Source: Tetraselmis striata
Lineage: Eukaryota; Chlorophyta; Chlorodendrophyceae; Chlorodendrales; Chlorodendraceae
Assembly (NCBI GenBank): GCA_006384855.1
Contig: VCJN01000209.1
Location: 1-64,000, forward strand
Length of the DNA: 64,000 nt
Reading direction: 5' to 3'
The notes beneath the pieces were generated by a model. It worked only from the letters and a program-made list of their open reading frames with translations, did no database searches and had not been told where the DNA came from. Made by a program: the position numbers and the translations under genes. Every line of letters begins with the position of its first letter. Positions within the stretch are counted from its first letter, which is position 1. Positions 44,209 to 55,990 of the stretch are shown here, one piece after another.

Positions 44209-47200
44209 ATGTCTCGCCGGCGGCGCGGCGACTCCAGCGACGAGTACTCCGACGACGACTCTGACGATGATGCGGACCACAAGCGGCGGCGGCATGCGTC
44301 AGGCAGCCCCCCGCCTGCGCAGGCCCCGCTGGGGGTGGCGGCGCCCATCCCCACGACCACGAATGTAATGCAGCAGCAGCAGCAGCAGCAGCCTGGCAAC
44401 GGGGCAGCGCTGCCGCACTGGTCCAGCCGCAGGTACGCATGAGACTGCCTTACCCCCCCCCCCCCCCCCCCTTTTCTACCCCTCCCTCCCTGCCGTCAAC
44501 GCTCCTGTGAGGTGCAAGCCTTTCTGACCCTAGGGGCAGCCTCACCTCTTGGCACGTCTCCCAGTGGGCATATGTCACCGCCTCGATCAACGACGTGCCG
44601 CAGCCCGGGGGCGGCCATGTGTGCGCTGCGGTGGGGGGGTGTAGGGGGAAGGGGGGGGGGGGGGGGGGGCTTTTGCTTATGGCAGTCGTGTAGAGCCCCG
44701 GCAGCGAGTCGCCAGGGTGGGGGCCAGGGGTGTGAGAGGGGGTATCACTGAGGCGATGCTGAGGTGGTGGCTGTGGCTGTGTGTGTACAGGGACCCGCTT
44801 GACGTCGGGCAGCTGGGCCAGCCGCCACAAGTGCCGCCTCACCCGCGAGCCCACCCCGGTGGCAGCGGCGGCGGTGTCATCGCTGGTGCTGGCTGGGGCG
44901 GCGGCGGCGGCGGCAGCGGGTTCCAGCATAACCGGTTGCGCGTTCCCAGCCACTACAACCAGCAGGATAGGTGCCCCCCCCCCCCCCCCCATTTCTTTGG
45001 CCACCCGATCATGGAGTCTCTACCAGCACTGAGACTGACTGAGGCCGCGTGTCGCCCCCTCCTCCGCTGCAGTGTGGAGCCGTACGTGCCGCAGCCAGTG
45101 TTCCCCAGCGGCGGCGCCGGCGCCCGCAGCGCCGGCCTCATGGGCGCGCTGTCCTTCGGCGACATGCCCGCGCCGCCGCCAGGGATGGGCGCGCTGCCAC
45201 TGCCCTTCATGCCCGCCATGATGGGCGGCTACGGGCTGCATCCGCCCGCGCCGCCGCCGCCCGCAGCGGACGGCCGCTTCCATGGCGGGGGCAGCGACGG
45301 AGGCAGGAAGATGGGCGGCGCCGAGGGTTGCGCTCCCTGTCCCCCCCCCCCCCCCCTCCACACACACACACACACCCACCCCTCACCTTCTGCCCCTCTG
45401 ACGGGCGGCGCTGTTCTGTGCCGCAGGGCGCGGATGGGCCCGGCAGGACGGCGACGCCGGCGGCGGGCAGCGCGGCGGGGGCGGGCGCGGTGGGCGCAGC
45501 GGCCGCGGCGGCGGGCGGGACAGCGGCGCGCGCGCGACCGCCACGCTCTTCCTGACCAACCTGCCGCCGGAGCAGCGTGACCTGGACGGCGCGCTGCGCG
45601 CCCACTTTGCGCGCTTCGGGCACGTGGCCGCGGTGCGCGTGCGCTTCACGGACGGCGCCAAGGGGCACCTCGGCTACGTGCAGATGGCGAGCGGCGCGGC
45701 CGCCGAGGCGGCGCTCGCGGCGCCCGACGCCATCCTGGGCAACCGCTTTGTGCACGCCGCCTGGGCGCAGCGGGATATCACCCCGCACGAGGGCGGCCCG
45801 CCTGTCCAGCCGCAGGTGACCTCCCCGCCCCGCCCCGCCCCGCCCCTCACCCCAATCACTACCTGACCCACAGCGCGGATGTCCTCTGCATTGGAAGGAC
45901 AGGAGCTAATGAAACCAGCGCGTCATTCTGTGTGTGGTGTCAATGTGGGGTTGCATGATGGGGCCCGCGCGGTGCTTGTTGGGGTTAATGGGGGGTGCGG
46001 CCATCCCCACAACCAGTGCCGCCAAGTGCTGTAGCACCTCGGTCCATGCTTTGTGATGTTGACTGTCGATGTATATACCCCCCGCCATACACTGCAGCGG
46101 GGGCGGCGCACCAATATCATCCCGTCATGGGGCAAGCCGGACATTGGGGGCGGTTGCAGCCTATCGACGGGGACATTCGCAGTAATACCGCTGTTTGGCC
46201 CATTTTCGTTTGGCCTCCGACCGGCAGGGCGGCCTCTTATCATTGGCGGCCGTGTAACCAGGTCGGCCCCCGTACATGTACATACTGTGGCTCTGCTTGT
46301 GTCACTGATGGCGGGACTGGGAGGGCCGGGCACTGCACACAGGCTGCACACTCGCAGCAATAATGAGAACGAAAAGAGTCGATGAGAAATGCTCGCGGTG
46401 ATGCGAGTTTGTGAGAGCAATGGACGATTCCTTTCTATGATTAATGATACTGAAATGAATGTAAGGTGCAACGAGGCGGTTTTTCTGTGTTGATTTGGTT
46501 AACTACAACTCCATAATTGCAGGGTATGTGTGTTGCGAAGGCTGGTTTCGTAGGTGCCAATGGCACGCAAGTTTGGTAGGTGCCGGTGAGACTTTGCTTT
46601 GCAGTAGCAGGCGCCATTACGTGCCGTCATACTGATAGGAGCCGGCCGATCCCGATGGGGGCAGCCACTGGCCTCATATTGGCACCGAGATGCGGCAACT
46701 GAGTGTCCCTTTGTTCTGTATGCCGGCTCCTCCTGTGCCGCAGTCCGCGCCGGGCGGGGCGTCCCAAGGCTGGGGGCAGCCGCACAGTGCCGCCATGCAG
46801 CAGTTTGGCAGCCTGTCGGGCCCGCGGCCGCCGCCGCCCCGCCCGCCCCCGCAAGCCGCGCCTCCCCGCTCCGCCCCAGCGCCAGCGCCGGCGCCGGCCG
46901 CAGCGGCCCCGAGCGCGGAGGCGACGGAGAAGATGAAGGCGCTGGCGAGCATGCAGGAGACGCTGGCCAAGCAGATCGCGGAGCAGAAGCGCATGCTGGA
47001 GGCGCTCGCGCGCAAGACGGCGGCCGAAAAAGCGCCGGCGGGGGCCGTCAAGGAGGGAGGGGAGCCGCCTGCCGGCAGCGCCCCGGTCGAGGAGGCGCCC
47101 GCGTCGAGCCCCGTACCGTCTCCGGCGCACGTGCCCGGTCGGGGGGGCGCTCCGGTCGCTCGTGGGCGTGGCCGCCGCGGCGGGCCGGTCCCCGGGCGCG

Positions 47201-47907
47201 GTCGCGGCCCTCACGGTAGCTCATGGAGCAAGCTCGACACGCGGACGACGACTATCGTGCGCGTGGTGGAGCTCCCCGAGGGCGCAGACGTGGAAGCTCT
47301 CGCGGCGCACTTTGCGCAGTTCGGGGAGGTGGTGAGCGCGGAAGCGGACGGCCCTGGCGCGCGCATCACGTTCGACACCCGCAAGCAGGCGGAGGCGGCG
47401 CTGCTGCAGGGCAAGCGCCTCGGGGAGGCGGCCATGATCCTGCAGTGGGGCAGCGCCTCCACGCCGCCCGCCCCGCCGCAGCCGCCCTCCTGGGCGGCGG
47501 TTAAGCCCACGACTGCCGAGCCGGAACCTGTTGCCGAGGCGGCGAGCGCTACCCCCGTCGCCGCGAGTCAGCACGAGGGCAGCGCTCTCGGTACCCCCGA
47601 AGCGGACAAGCCGGCTCCAGGAGCCACCGACGAGGCGGTCCCGTCGGGAGGCGTCGTAGCGTCCGAGGAAGCCGTGGTGGCCGCCCCGGCTCAAGGCGAG
47701 GGCACAGTCGCGGCAGGGGAGGCTGCTCCGAGCTACGAGAACGGCGCTAAAGCGGCTGATGGCGACGTCGTGGTGGCTGCGGAGGACGCCGCTGAGCAGG
47801 CAGACGCTTCAGCCGCCGCTAAGGAGAAGCCTGCCGCGGCGGAGCTCGCCGCGCCCCCGGAAGCAGAGGCTCCAGTTGACGTGGATGGCGGCGCCGAGCA
47901 GACATAG
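44209..47907 (+). CDS. RNA-binding protein with two RRMs, RBM26/27-like
   Basis: Five exons (44209-44432, 44791-44970, 45073-45326, 45427-45815, 46744-47907) with matching phases predict 736 residues. The N-terminus is Arg/Ser/Asp-rich with a poly-Gln tract. A Pro/Gly-rich region and an RGG box (GGGQRGGGGRGGRSGRGG) lead into RRM1 (ATLFLTNLPPEQRDLDG, LGYVQMASGAAAE, about residues 258-330). A coiled coil (EKMKALASMQETLAKQIAEQ, about 408-438) and RRM2 (IVRVVELPEGADVEALAAHF, about 517-590) follow, then an acidic Ala/Glu/Pro tail. The order RRM - coiled coil - RRM resembles RBM26/RBM27 and plant CCCH-41-type proteins, which act in nuclear RNA turnover. The CCCH finger of those proteins is not seen, so orthology is tentative. 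Confidence 0.82.
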
Positions 47908-48468
47908 CGATCACACTTGGGAGGAGACCGTGGAAGCGGAGGTGAAGTGGTTTTCCATTGTAACTCAGCCGGTGGGGGAGAGAAGTCACACATTTCTAAG
48001 AGGTGTTGCCTGAACATATTACGATAACTTTACGTTGATGGTCACGCGTACCGTCACCCTCATTCGTCTGTCTCCAGCTGCACGCGCTATGCCCATTATT
48101 GGATGTTATTGATTTTCTTCGCCATCATCAGCTCTACCTGAATGAAGGATATCGCAATTGTGAACAGCCGCGCGTTCTAGACGATGAAGGCTGTCGGCAA
48201 AAAGTTAATTGCAGTTCCAAGTCACTTTACAAAAAACTGCTACGATTCCGGTTCCGTCAAGACGACATGTGATTTACGGGCGGCGTAAATCTACGCTGTA
48301 CGGCAAACCGTGCCATGGCATGGATTGGTTCGGAATGCTGCGAGGGCGACGTTGCAGTGTTTACACGGCCAGGCCGGATTGGCGCCTGCAGGTGCAGAAG
48401 CGATGGAAAAAGAGTCCAAAAAGTAACCAAAAAGTAGATCAAAAAGAGTCCCATCGGCGGGTCGTGGT
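47908..48468. other. Convergent intergenic region
   Basis: About 560 bp between the ends of the RRM gene (+) and the helicase-like gene (-). It presumably holds both 3' UTRs. Nothing else is seen. Confidence 0.6.
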
Positions 48469-51400
48469 TCAGAGATCGATTGCCCAGCAAGATGATGGCA
48501 ACGGCTGGTCTGACGGGAACCGATGATTGTCCCAGGCATCCAGCAGCCTCTGTGGCACGCCACCTTCGCCCTGGAAGAGTTCGATCGCCTTCCGCACAGC
48601 CTCCCGCCGGGTGGCGCCCTTCAAGTCGCTGGCCAGCTCGTCCACGATGTCGACGTTCTCCTCCAACACGGTGCCATCTATCCCGAGCGCGGCTAAGCGC
48701 TGCGCCGCCACGTGTTGGCTCTCCCGCTGGCTTTGATTCTTCCACCGTCGCCCCATTGCCCACTCGGCGAGCCGTGCGACCTGAAGGTGTGTCAGATCCG
48801 TGACCAGCGTGTGGCAGCCGCAGCCGTGGAGGAGTTGGCCGCTGGGGAGGAGCGCCATGCACGGGGAGTCCGCGGGGGTGGGGGCCTCCGGGGGCTCCTC
48901 GGCGTGGCGCAACGCGGCCTCCACCGCGGCGCGCGGTAGGTAGCGGCACCACAGCAGGTACACTAGGTGCAGGAACGCGCCCGTCTTGCCGATCTGCGGC
49001 GCCGCCGCGAGTAAGAAGCGCCGCGGGTTGGCCAGCCAGGCGGCGTCGCCGGCGGCGCGCTTGCCGTGGTCGAAGTGCTTGGGGCCGGCGCGCCAGTGCT
49101 TGCGGTACACCGTCATGTCCGCCTCCGGGTGCGCCCCCTTGGGGTCCGGGAACACCGGCTGGCGAGGATCCCCAGCACAGCAGACCACAGCATGTCAGCG
49201 GAGGCATGACTGTCAATGCGCTTGCGCGTGCCGCACCAGCCGCACATTGATACATCGCTTCCGCCCCCCTCTTCATGAATTCTGACAAATCCCGGACGAA
49301 TGGCACCCTGCCAAGAGTTACCGCAGACTCAACTCAACCCACTATGCTGACACCCTAAGTTCAGCTCGCCGGACAATGACATGGCTGCGCGCTCTGCAGC
49401 ATGAATATCCGGTGCGGTCCTAACAGTAGTGAAGTGGTTCGCGCAATCGAGCCGGGGAAGCCATGTTTGGGCTGTGTTGCAATGCAATGCAACATAATTC
49501 AGGTTCTCTCTCTTCGAACCTGAATCATCTGGGTACCCGCCCATATGGGCGGGTCAGAACATTGTATAACAGGGGAGCTGTTCTCCCTTCCTCCATATAA
49601 ACAGTGTCGCTACCAAGGTGTGCGTGTTTCATCATATCTGCCCCGGCAACGGCGCAACTCGCACGACGGGCAATTCCAACTCAACAGCGCAAACACTCTT
49701 TGACAATAATCCCAGCTTGAAGCACCGTCGGTCCGTATGTGAGTATTATGAGTAGTTCAATGTAAGGGCTGAAAGTAGGTGTGTACCCAACTGGGGAAGG
49801 GGGGGGGGGGGGGGGGTCAAAAACGTTACCATGATTATCGACGGACAGTTTGTATTTGTACAGTTTTATGTCGGCCTATGTAATGTAGTCCATATAACCG
49901 CATGCACGTATGAACAGCGAACCCCAAGCGCGGTTATTACGGCATCCAGAGAGGAAACGGCTGGCAGGCCAGGAGTGGGGGCAAGGAAAGGGGGGCAAGG
50001 TGGGTCGTATACCTTGGTGCGCGGCGCCTTCCCCATGAGCTCGGGGCGCGAGGGCGGGCGCTCCAGCAGCCCCATCCGGCCGCCCCGCTTGCCCATCAGC
50101 CAGTTGTGCAGCTGGTCGGAGACGAGGATGGTGGGCAGCTCCGCCTCGGCGCCCGGCGAGGAGATGTAGCGGAAGGCGCGGCCGAGGTCCTGCTCCGTGG
50201 CGGCGCGCTCGGTGCAGCTGTTGACGTAGCGCATGCGGAGGTCGTAGTAGCGCAGGCTGCGCGGGAAGGTGTCGCCCATCTTCCCCTTCTCGCACAGGAT
50301 GAGCACGCACGGGAGGCCGTCCAGGTCGGAGTACTGCCGCAGCAGCGGCTCGGCCGCGTCGGGCGGCACCAGCCCCGACGCGCGCTGCAGCCGCAGCAGC
50401 CGCGCCAGCAGCGGCTCCTCGATCGTCTCCTTCAGCCCGAAGCTGTTGTCGTCGGTGCGCGCCTCCGTCTGGTTGATGTCGATGATGACCGCGACGCGCG
50501 CCTGCAGCCCCAGGAAGTCGCGCAGCCGGCGCATGGAGCCGAACAGCAGCCGGCCGCACTTCTGGTCCGCCACGCGCACGAGGATCATGATGCCGCGCCC
50601 GGTGCGGCGGTCCGGTTGCACCAGGTGCTGCACCATCTCCAGCGTCAGGTCGCCCTCGGGCAGCTCGGGCAGCGCGCTGCCGTCCGGCAGCCGAAGCGTG
50701 GCGCCCGGCGGCAGGTCCGCCGGTCGCCGCCCCATCGCCTGCAGAAACGCCGCCGCGTAGCGCGTCTCCACCGCCATGAGCATCTTGAGCTTGGTCCGCT
50801 GCGCCGACTTTTTCTCCCGCTCCCCCGTCTGTGCCTGCTCCCGCCACGTCAGCCAGCGCTCCTCTAGCGCCGGTGTGAGCCTCATCTTCCTGGCCGCGTC
50901 AGAGAGCGACAGGTCCTTCATGATGGCGCCAGGCTGGCAGCCCCGGGCGCCGGGCGCCACGCCGTGCTCCAGGTAGCGCTGCAGGCCGTAGTAGGTCGTG
51001 GCCTCGTTGGGCGTGAACCACTGGTGCTCGTTCTCCACCGGCACCTGCGTGTCCACCGTCAACAGGTTGTACGGCGTGGCGCTCACAAAGAGGGTGTACA
51101 CGTTGGGCGACGTGCGCAGCAGCTCGTCGTTGATGAAGTACCCGGCGGTGCCGGTTGTCGGCGACCTGCGAGGACACCAGACAAAAGCAATGTCACTCCC
51201 ATGCATGCAGCAAGCATGCGCATATGGTTGTGGTGGCGCCTCTCCACCGGAAATGTGTCCCTGCATATTTCGCTGACTCTGCTCCGAAACCACTATTAGT
51301 GCAGAGGCAATAAGCATCAGCATCTGTGCCGTATCACGCTTGACCATACTCGAGTCCGTAAATTGCATTAATTCGGCCTAGAACGAAGACAATGACCCAT

Positions 51401-51538
51401 TTGCATTATTAATCTGCGCCAGTCCTGCATATGAAGTTGCGTCCAGGCTAAACGCCCAAAAGTTGTACACCAGTCCGCAAATATCATATACACCTAGAAT
51501 GTCATGTGATTCATGCTCTGACACGTCATGTCATGTCT

Positions 51539-51607
<69 letters not shown>

Positions 51608-53316
51608 GCCAGACATGGTATGGCACGACATGACATGACATGACGTGGCATGGGATAGTATGGTATGACGTGGCATGGCATGATATTGACATGACATGGC
51701 AAGGCATGGTATGACATGACATGACACGACAGGACATGACATCGTATGCATGTATGTATGCATTACCTGACATGACATGACATGACATGGTATGGTATGG
51801 CAAGGCATGGTATGGTATTGACATATGATGCGATGCGACATGTCGCTTTATCTACGCCGGCTGGGGCCAAGTGCAGCTGTGAGTGGCACCCCAGGGAAAG
51901 ACTCTGACTGGCGTATTCCTGTACTTTGTTCTGGTTGGAGCTTTGCGCTGTGGGGGGGGGGGGGGGGGGGCACCAGTGCGCCTCGTCGTGGATGAAGAGG
52001 AAGAGCGTCTTGGGTTCCACTCGGATGCGCTCCTTGATGTCGTCAAACATGCGGATCCAGTTGCCGGAGGTGGCCCCCTTGTACACCACCTCCGCCGCCG
52101 TCATCCCCGGGAAGAAGGCGGGGTCCACCGCGCGGTGCGCCGACAGGAACTGCTCCACCCGCGTGAGCGTCTGCCCGAGCAGCGAGTTCAGGTTGGGCAC
52201 CTGGATGAAGAAGGCCAGCTGCTCAAACTCGGCGCCCGCCTGGGCAATCTGGCCCCCCATCTTGGCCAGCAGCTCCGACGCCACCTCGCGCTGCTTGGGG
52301 TACACCACCGGAGCCGTCTCGCGATCCACTGAGTCAGCATCCCCAGCAGACGCGCGCGCGCCAGGCTCCGGTGCAGCCGTTGCTACGTCCACGGCCGTCC
52401 CGCCTGTGGCATTGGCGGCCGGGGTCGCGCCAGGGGTGGGGGGCGCGCCCAGCCCGGTGGGTAGGACGTCCTCCTCCAGCGGCTTCGACTCCGGGAGGTC
52501 AATGCTGAGAATGGGGAAGTACTCCGAGTCCGCCCGCCTGAAGGGTGTCGCCGGGGTGGATGCGATGTCCTCCTCCACGTCGCTGTCCTCCTCCACCAAG
52601 CCGCCCGCGTCAGCGGCATTCGAGTTTGACGCCTCGCCGTCCTCCTCCTTGTCAGCGGGCACTACTCTTTGGATGGCGGAGGAGTCAGACCCTGTCGCAC
52701 ATCGATGACACGGCCGGCAGCGGCAGGCTGAGCAGGCAAGACATACTGCATGCGTGACGCAGAGCAGTTGAATACCAACGAGGTCGGATACTGCGCTCGC
52801 TACTTTGTTTCTTGACACCTATTCCCCTTGAAGCCAGGGAAAGCAATGCATGTGTATCCCGGAATTCAGCAGAATACATCACAAACTTGCGAGGAAACAC
52901 CGACTAGTGGCTACATGCATTCATACTTTGGAGAGCCGTCAATCCAAACACATGACGCGGTGCGCGATAAAACCCTAGCCAACCAGGTGACCTACATGGG
53001 GTTTCAAACAGGGTATGAAACCCTAGATGACCAAGTACGTCGTGGACAGAGACTGAAGCTGACCGACCAAAACAAACCCGGCACGCGAAGGCAAGAAAAC
53101 GTGTTGCCGATCGGAGGCGCGGACCCTGGCGCGCAGCGCACCTGCCGCCCCGCTCGCAATACCACGAATCCCCGCGAGTCCACCCGAGGCCGCTCCACTG
53201 GAATCCACGCGCGCCAGCTTGCTTGCCTGCTCTGGCGTGTGGCTGGCATCGAGGGCCGCGCGCTTGTTGCCGGCTGCAGCAGGCTCCTCTCCACTTCCAC
53301 CTGCATCCGATGGCAT
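48469..53316 (-). CDS. DEAH helicase-like protein with C-terminal Walker A motif
   Basis: Exons 53316-53142, 52691-51974, 51165-50013 and 49158-48469 agree in phase and predict 911 residues. The N-terminus is Ala/Ser-rich, then acidic. Motif II is in LFLFIHDEAHW at the end of exon 2, which joins SPTTGTAGYFINDELL of exon 3. Motif III is in TLFVSATPYNLL, and GKMGDTFP and EQDLGRAFRY fit motifs V-VI of superfamily 2. A Walker A-like motif (LLAAAPQIGKTGAF) occurs only in exon 4, near residue 740, whereas motif I normally precedes motif II. No GKT or GKS is seen before the DEAH box. A nucleic-acid-dependent ATPase is likely; substrate unknown. The intron at 51166-51973 holds the CA microsatellite. 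Exon 4 could belong to another gene, though phase and spacing favour one. Confidence 0.68.
51541..51604. repeat. CA dinucleotide microsatellite
   Basis: About 32 uninterrupted CA units in an intron of the helicase-like gene. Confidence 0.97.
51610..51835. repeat. Degenerate ATGACATGAC/ATGGTATGGC tandem repeat
   Basis: More than 200 bp of 5-bp-based units (TGACA, TGGTA, TGGCA) directly after the CA tract, in the same intron. Confidence 0.9.
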
Positions 53317-53452
53317 CACGACAGCATGACACCACGGCGCCGATTGGCCGGTGTGGCTCGCATTGAACAAAGCCGTCCGCGACTTGCAGCACGAAGAGTG
53401 GTCCTTCATACGACGGGATGGGAGGGGGCGGGGGGGGGGGGCGCTGGTGCAA

Positions 53453-55504
53453 TCAGGGGGGTCTACCATCAGGGCCAAGCAGGGCTGCACCTGCAGGAGG
53501 AGAGGACCCGCTGCCAATGCGCGCTGCTGGCGTGGGCGAAGCCTCTGGCCGCGGTGGCCGCGAAAGCCCCTGTGGAGCTGGCTGCGGCTCGGCTGCGGCC
53601 GGCGGCGTCAAGGACAGATAAAAAACCTGCTGCTGTTGGGCCTTGCCTGAGTCGGGCTGGGCCCTGGTGACAGCCTCCGGACTGGGCGCAGCGCTGGGAT
53701 TGCGCGGGGTCACAAATGGCGAAGCCTCTCCCGGGTCTCTTGAATTGCCGGTTGCATCCTCCCCAGCGCCGTGATCGTTCTGTTGCGCATCTTCCGAGCC
53801 GCGATTGTCTTTTCCTGCGCTGTTCCTGTTCTGCCGTCTCCTTCCGGGTCGTTGAGAGTGCTCCGATGCCAGGAGGTATGCGCATCGGGCTGCGGTTATC
53901 CAGCTGCAGGCATGCTGGCTGATGAACTGCCTCACATCTGCGCGCTGAGACACGCCCTCGTCCGTCACCACTGGTTTGGCCCCATCCCCTACATCCACGC
54001 CAAACATCTGCTTCCAGACCTGGGAGATCTGCTGCTTGTCAGAGTCTTTGCACACCTGCTGACGGGGCCCATTGGGCCGCAGGAGCAGAGAAGCAAGCCG
54101 CTCCTGCGCATCGTCAGCCTCCTCCAGCTCCATCAGTGCGCAGCCATTGGGGAGCAATGCCATGGCTTTTTCCAGGATTTCCTTTTTGACTTTTTCCAGG
54201 ATTTCCTTTTTGACTTCATCTGTAATCTTTTTCTTCTCGCCTTCAGGGCGAAACTTGCCTGGACCAGGAGTGGTGTTACCACGAGGAGCAGGAGTCACGG
54301 GAGTGGCATCAGCGTTGTTCTCAGCGGCATCGTCGGAGTCGTTGAGTGGTGTTTCGTATCGAGCCCCCTCTTCAAGCTCGGTCCAGGCGATGGCCGTGAC
54401 TGTGCTCTGCGCACCGTGGCCCTCCGCGCTCTCCAGTACCCGCTCCACTGGGGACCCGAGATGTGGCGCGGCCATGCGCCACAGCCGCACGACGTTTCGC
54501 CAGTCGTCAGACGAGCTGACGGTGGCCAGCAGTTCGCCGTTCGGGCTCCACTTAAGCGTGCGTGTGCGAGAAAAGCCATCACCTCGCTGGGTGCGCAGAC
54601 GAAACGCCGGCTCGCCCGTCTCGGTGTTCCACACCGTTCCACTCTCGTTGATCAAGCGGTCGCCCACTGGGCTGAAGCACGTGGAGGACTGGTCGGGGCG
54701 AAACGCGCAGCCACTTCCCTTCAGCGCTGTTCGCACGTTCCCCAAAAGGTCGCACACCTGCACGACCTGTCCGCCGGCCGCGCGGCGGGCGAAGTGCGAG
54801 CAGTCGGGGGACACCGCACACACGCCGTCCACACCCGTAGTGGTCCGCTCATCGAACGCGAGGGAACGGTCCGTCGAACGGAGACTATAAGTCTTCACTG
54901 AGCCGACAGCCGGGGGGTTTCCCGAACCGCCAACCCCCGCCGCCACAACGATCAAGGTGTTTGTCGCGTGCCCGCCAGCACCGGTGCCCCATTCGATGTG
55001 GCTCACCGGTAGAGGTATCCGCGATATCGGTGATGGGGGAGCTGCCTCCCAGCAGCGCAGCTGTGTACCGGAGGACGGGTCCCACAGCGTCACACTGCCG
55101 CCCTGTGTTCCGCTTACGAGGAGCGCGCTGCTGTGCGCCGAAACCGGGCTCCAGGCCAGGCAGCTGACCGGAGCGGGGTGCCTCAGCTCCGGTCCCGCCC
55201 AGCTACCGTCCACCGCCAGCGCTCGAGCAACACCCGCGGGAGACAGCGACTGCTCCTTGTCGTACCCTCCGCAAGCTAGATAGTGTGGATCGGGGCTGAA
55301 CGCAACGGCGAGCCACGACACCGATGATAAATCGGCGTTTCTACTGCTTGATGCTCGCGCGGCCCCTCCGTTGGCGGCCGCCGCTTGCCAGTCCAGTACC
55401 GTCCCACCGCCACCATCGGCGGCGTCAGCGCCGCCAGCGGCCACGACGGCGGGGGGGTTCCATATCACCAACCCTCCTTGGTCATCGCAGCTGGCAAGCC
55501 GCAT
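53453..55504 (-). CDS. WD40-repeat protein, intronless
   Basis: A single 683-codon reading frame from the first ATG (55504), with no intron, unlike most neighbours. WD/beta-propeller blades are visible over about residues 1-375: LASCDDQGGLVIWNP, VAFSPDPHYLACGGYD, CLAWSPVSAHSSALLVSGTQ with VTLWDPSSG, CFSPVGDRLINESGTVWNT, LKWSPNGELLATVSSSDD with VRLWRM, and TAIAWTE. A charged linker carries two copies of KKEILEKV (about 430-446), from a 27-bp duplication. The C-terminal 200 residues are Ser/Pro/Ala-rich and probably disordered. The function is a protein-interaction scaffold by family; the partner is unknown. It ends 136 bp before the start of the helicase-like gene on the same strand. A dispersed repeat lies 87 bp upstream of its start. 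Confidence 0.8.
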   Translation of the reverse strand: MRLASCDDQGGLVIWNPPAVVAAGGADAADGGGGTVLDWQAAAANGGAARASSSRNADLSSVSWLAVAFSPDPHYLACGGYDKEQSLSPAGVARALAVDGSWAGPELRHPAPVSCLAWSPVSAHSSALLVSGTQGGSVTLWDPSSGTQLRCWEAAPPSPISRIPLPVSHIEWGTGAGGHATNTLIVVAAGVGGSGNPPAVGSVKTYSLRSTDRSLAFDERTTTGVDGVCAVSPDCSHFARRAAGGQVVQVCDLLGNVRTALKGSGCAFRPDQSSTCFSPVGDRLINESGTVWNTETGEPAFRLRTQRGDGFSRTRTLKWSPNGELLATVSSSDDWRNVVRLWRMAAPHLGSPVERVLESAEGHGAQSTVTAIAWTELEEGARYETPLNDSDDAAENNADATPVTPAPRGNTTPGPGKFRPEGEKKKITDEVKKEILEKVKKEILEKAMALLPNGCALMELEEADDAQERLASLLLRPNGPRQQVCKDSDKQQISQVWKQMFGVDVGDGAKPVVTDEGVSQRADVRQFISQHACSWITAARCAYLLASEHSQRPGRRRQNRNSAGKDNRGSEDAQQNDHGAGEDATGNSRDPGEASPFVTPRNPSAAPSPEAVTRAQPDSGKAQQQQVFYLSLTPPAAAEPQPAPQGLSRPPRPEASPTPAARIGSGSSPPAGAALLGPDGRPP

Positions 55505-55590
55505 CGTGACACGGTGACTGCTGTTCAGGTACACGCGTATAGGGGAACTGCAGCGAGGCGGTTGCAAGCAAGTATGAATGGGTTGGTTTA

Positions 55591-55652
55591 TATACAGGGA
55601 TGGCGCCCAGAGAATGCACGAAAAGTACTGGGCAGGAAAAAGCCTGCAGTTT
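55591..55652 (+). repeat. Dispersed ACAGGGAGAGCG repeat, copy 5 (diverged)
   Basis: Reads TACAGGGATGGCGCCCAGAG, then AAAAGTACTGGGCAGG and AAAAAGCCTGCA; about 80% like copies 2 and 3 by eye. Confidence 0.65.
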
Positions 55653-55880
55653 TAGAGCCGGCTGCAGCCTGCGGGCGACCAGCCAGTTGTGAAAAGTGGT
55701 GTGAAGTCGCGACTAGTATGAACTTCCACCGCCTACATGTACGCTTACAACGTTGTACGGACCCACCTACCAGCATCTATCTACTACTACTGCTCGTACC
55801 ACTAGTAGCACGTGCACGCGTGGCCCGGACTCTGAACCGTGTGCGCATCAGCGCATCCCTCATCCATCCCGCCTCATGCG

Positions 55881-55990
55881 GGATGCGGGCCGCTTTTATG
55901 CGGCTTGATGTGTTGATTTTCTAGTACTACTAGCTGACCACTGCTACTAGTAGGTGGATTTGATACTGCCCTTTTTGTAATTCACACCAG
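55881..55990 (+). repeat. Dispersed repeat shared with 34930-35025, copy 2
   Basis: Shares GATGCGGGCCGCTTTTA, GTTGATTTTCTAGTACT, GGTGGATTTG and TTGTAATTCACACC with copy 1. A further partial unit (GGTGGATTAGTTACTGCCCT) follows at about 56030. Confidence 0.6.

Noticed and set aside
45923..46471. 182-codon minus-strand ORF within the RRM gene intron
   Set aside because: Compositionally random, no domain, and lies wholly in an intron with clear flanking exons.
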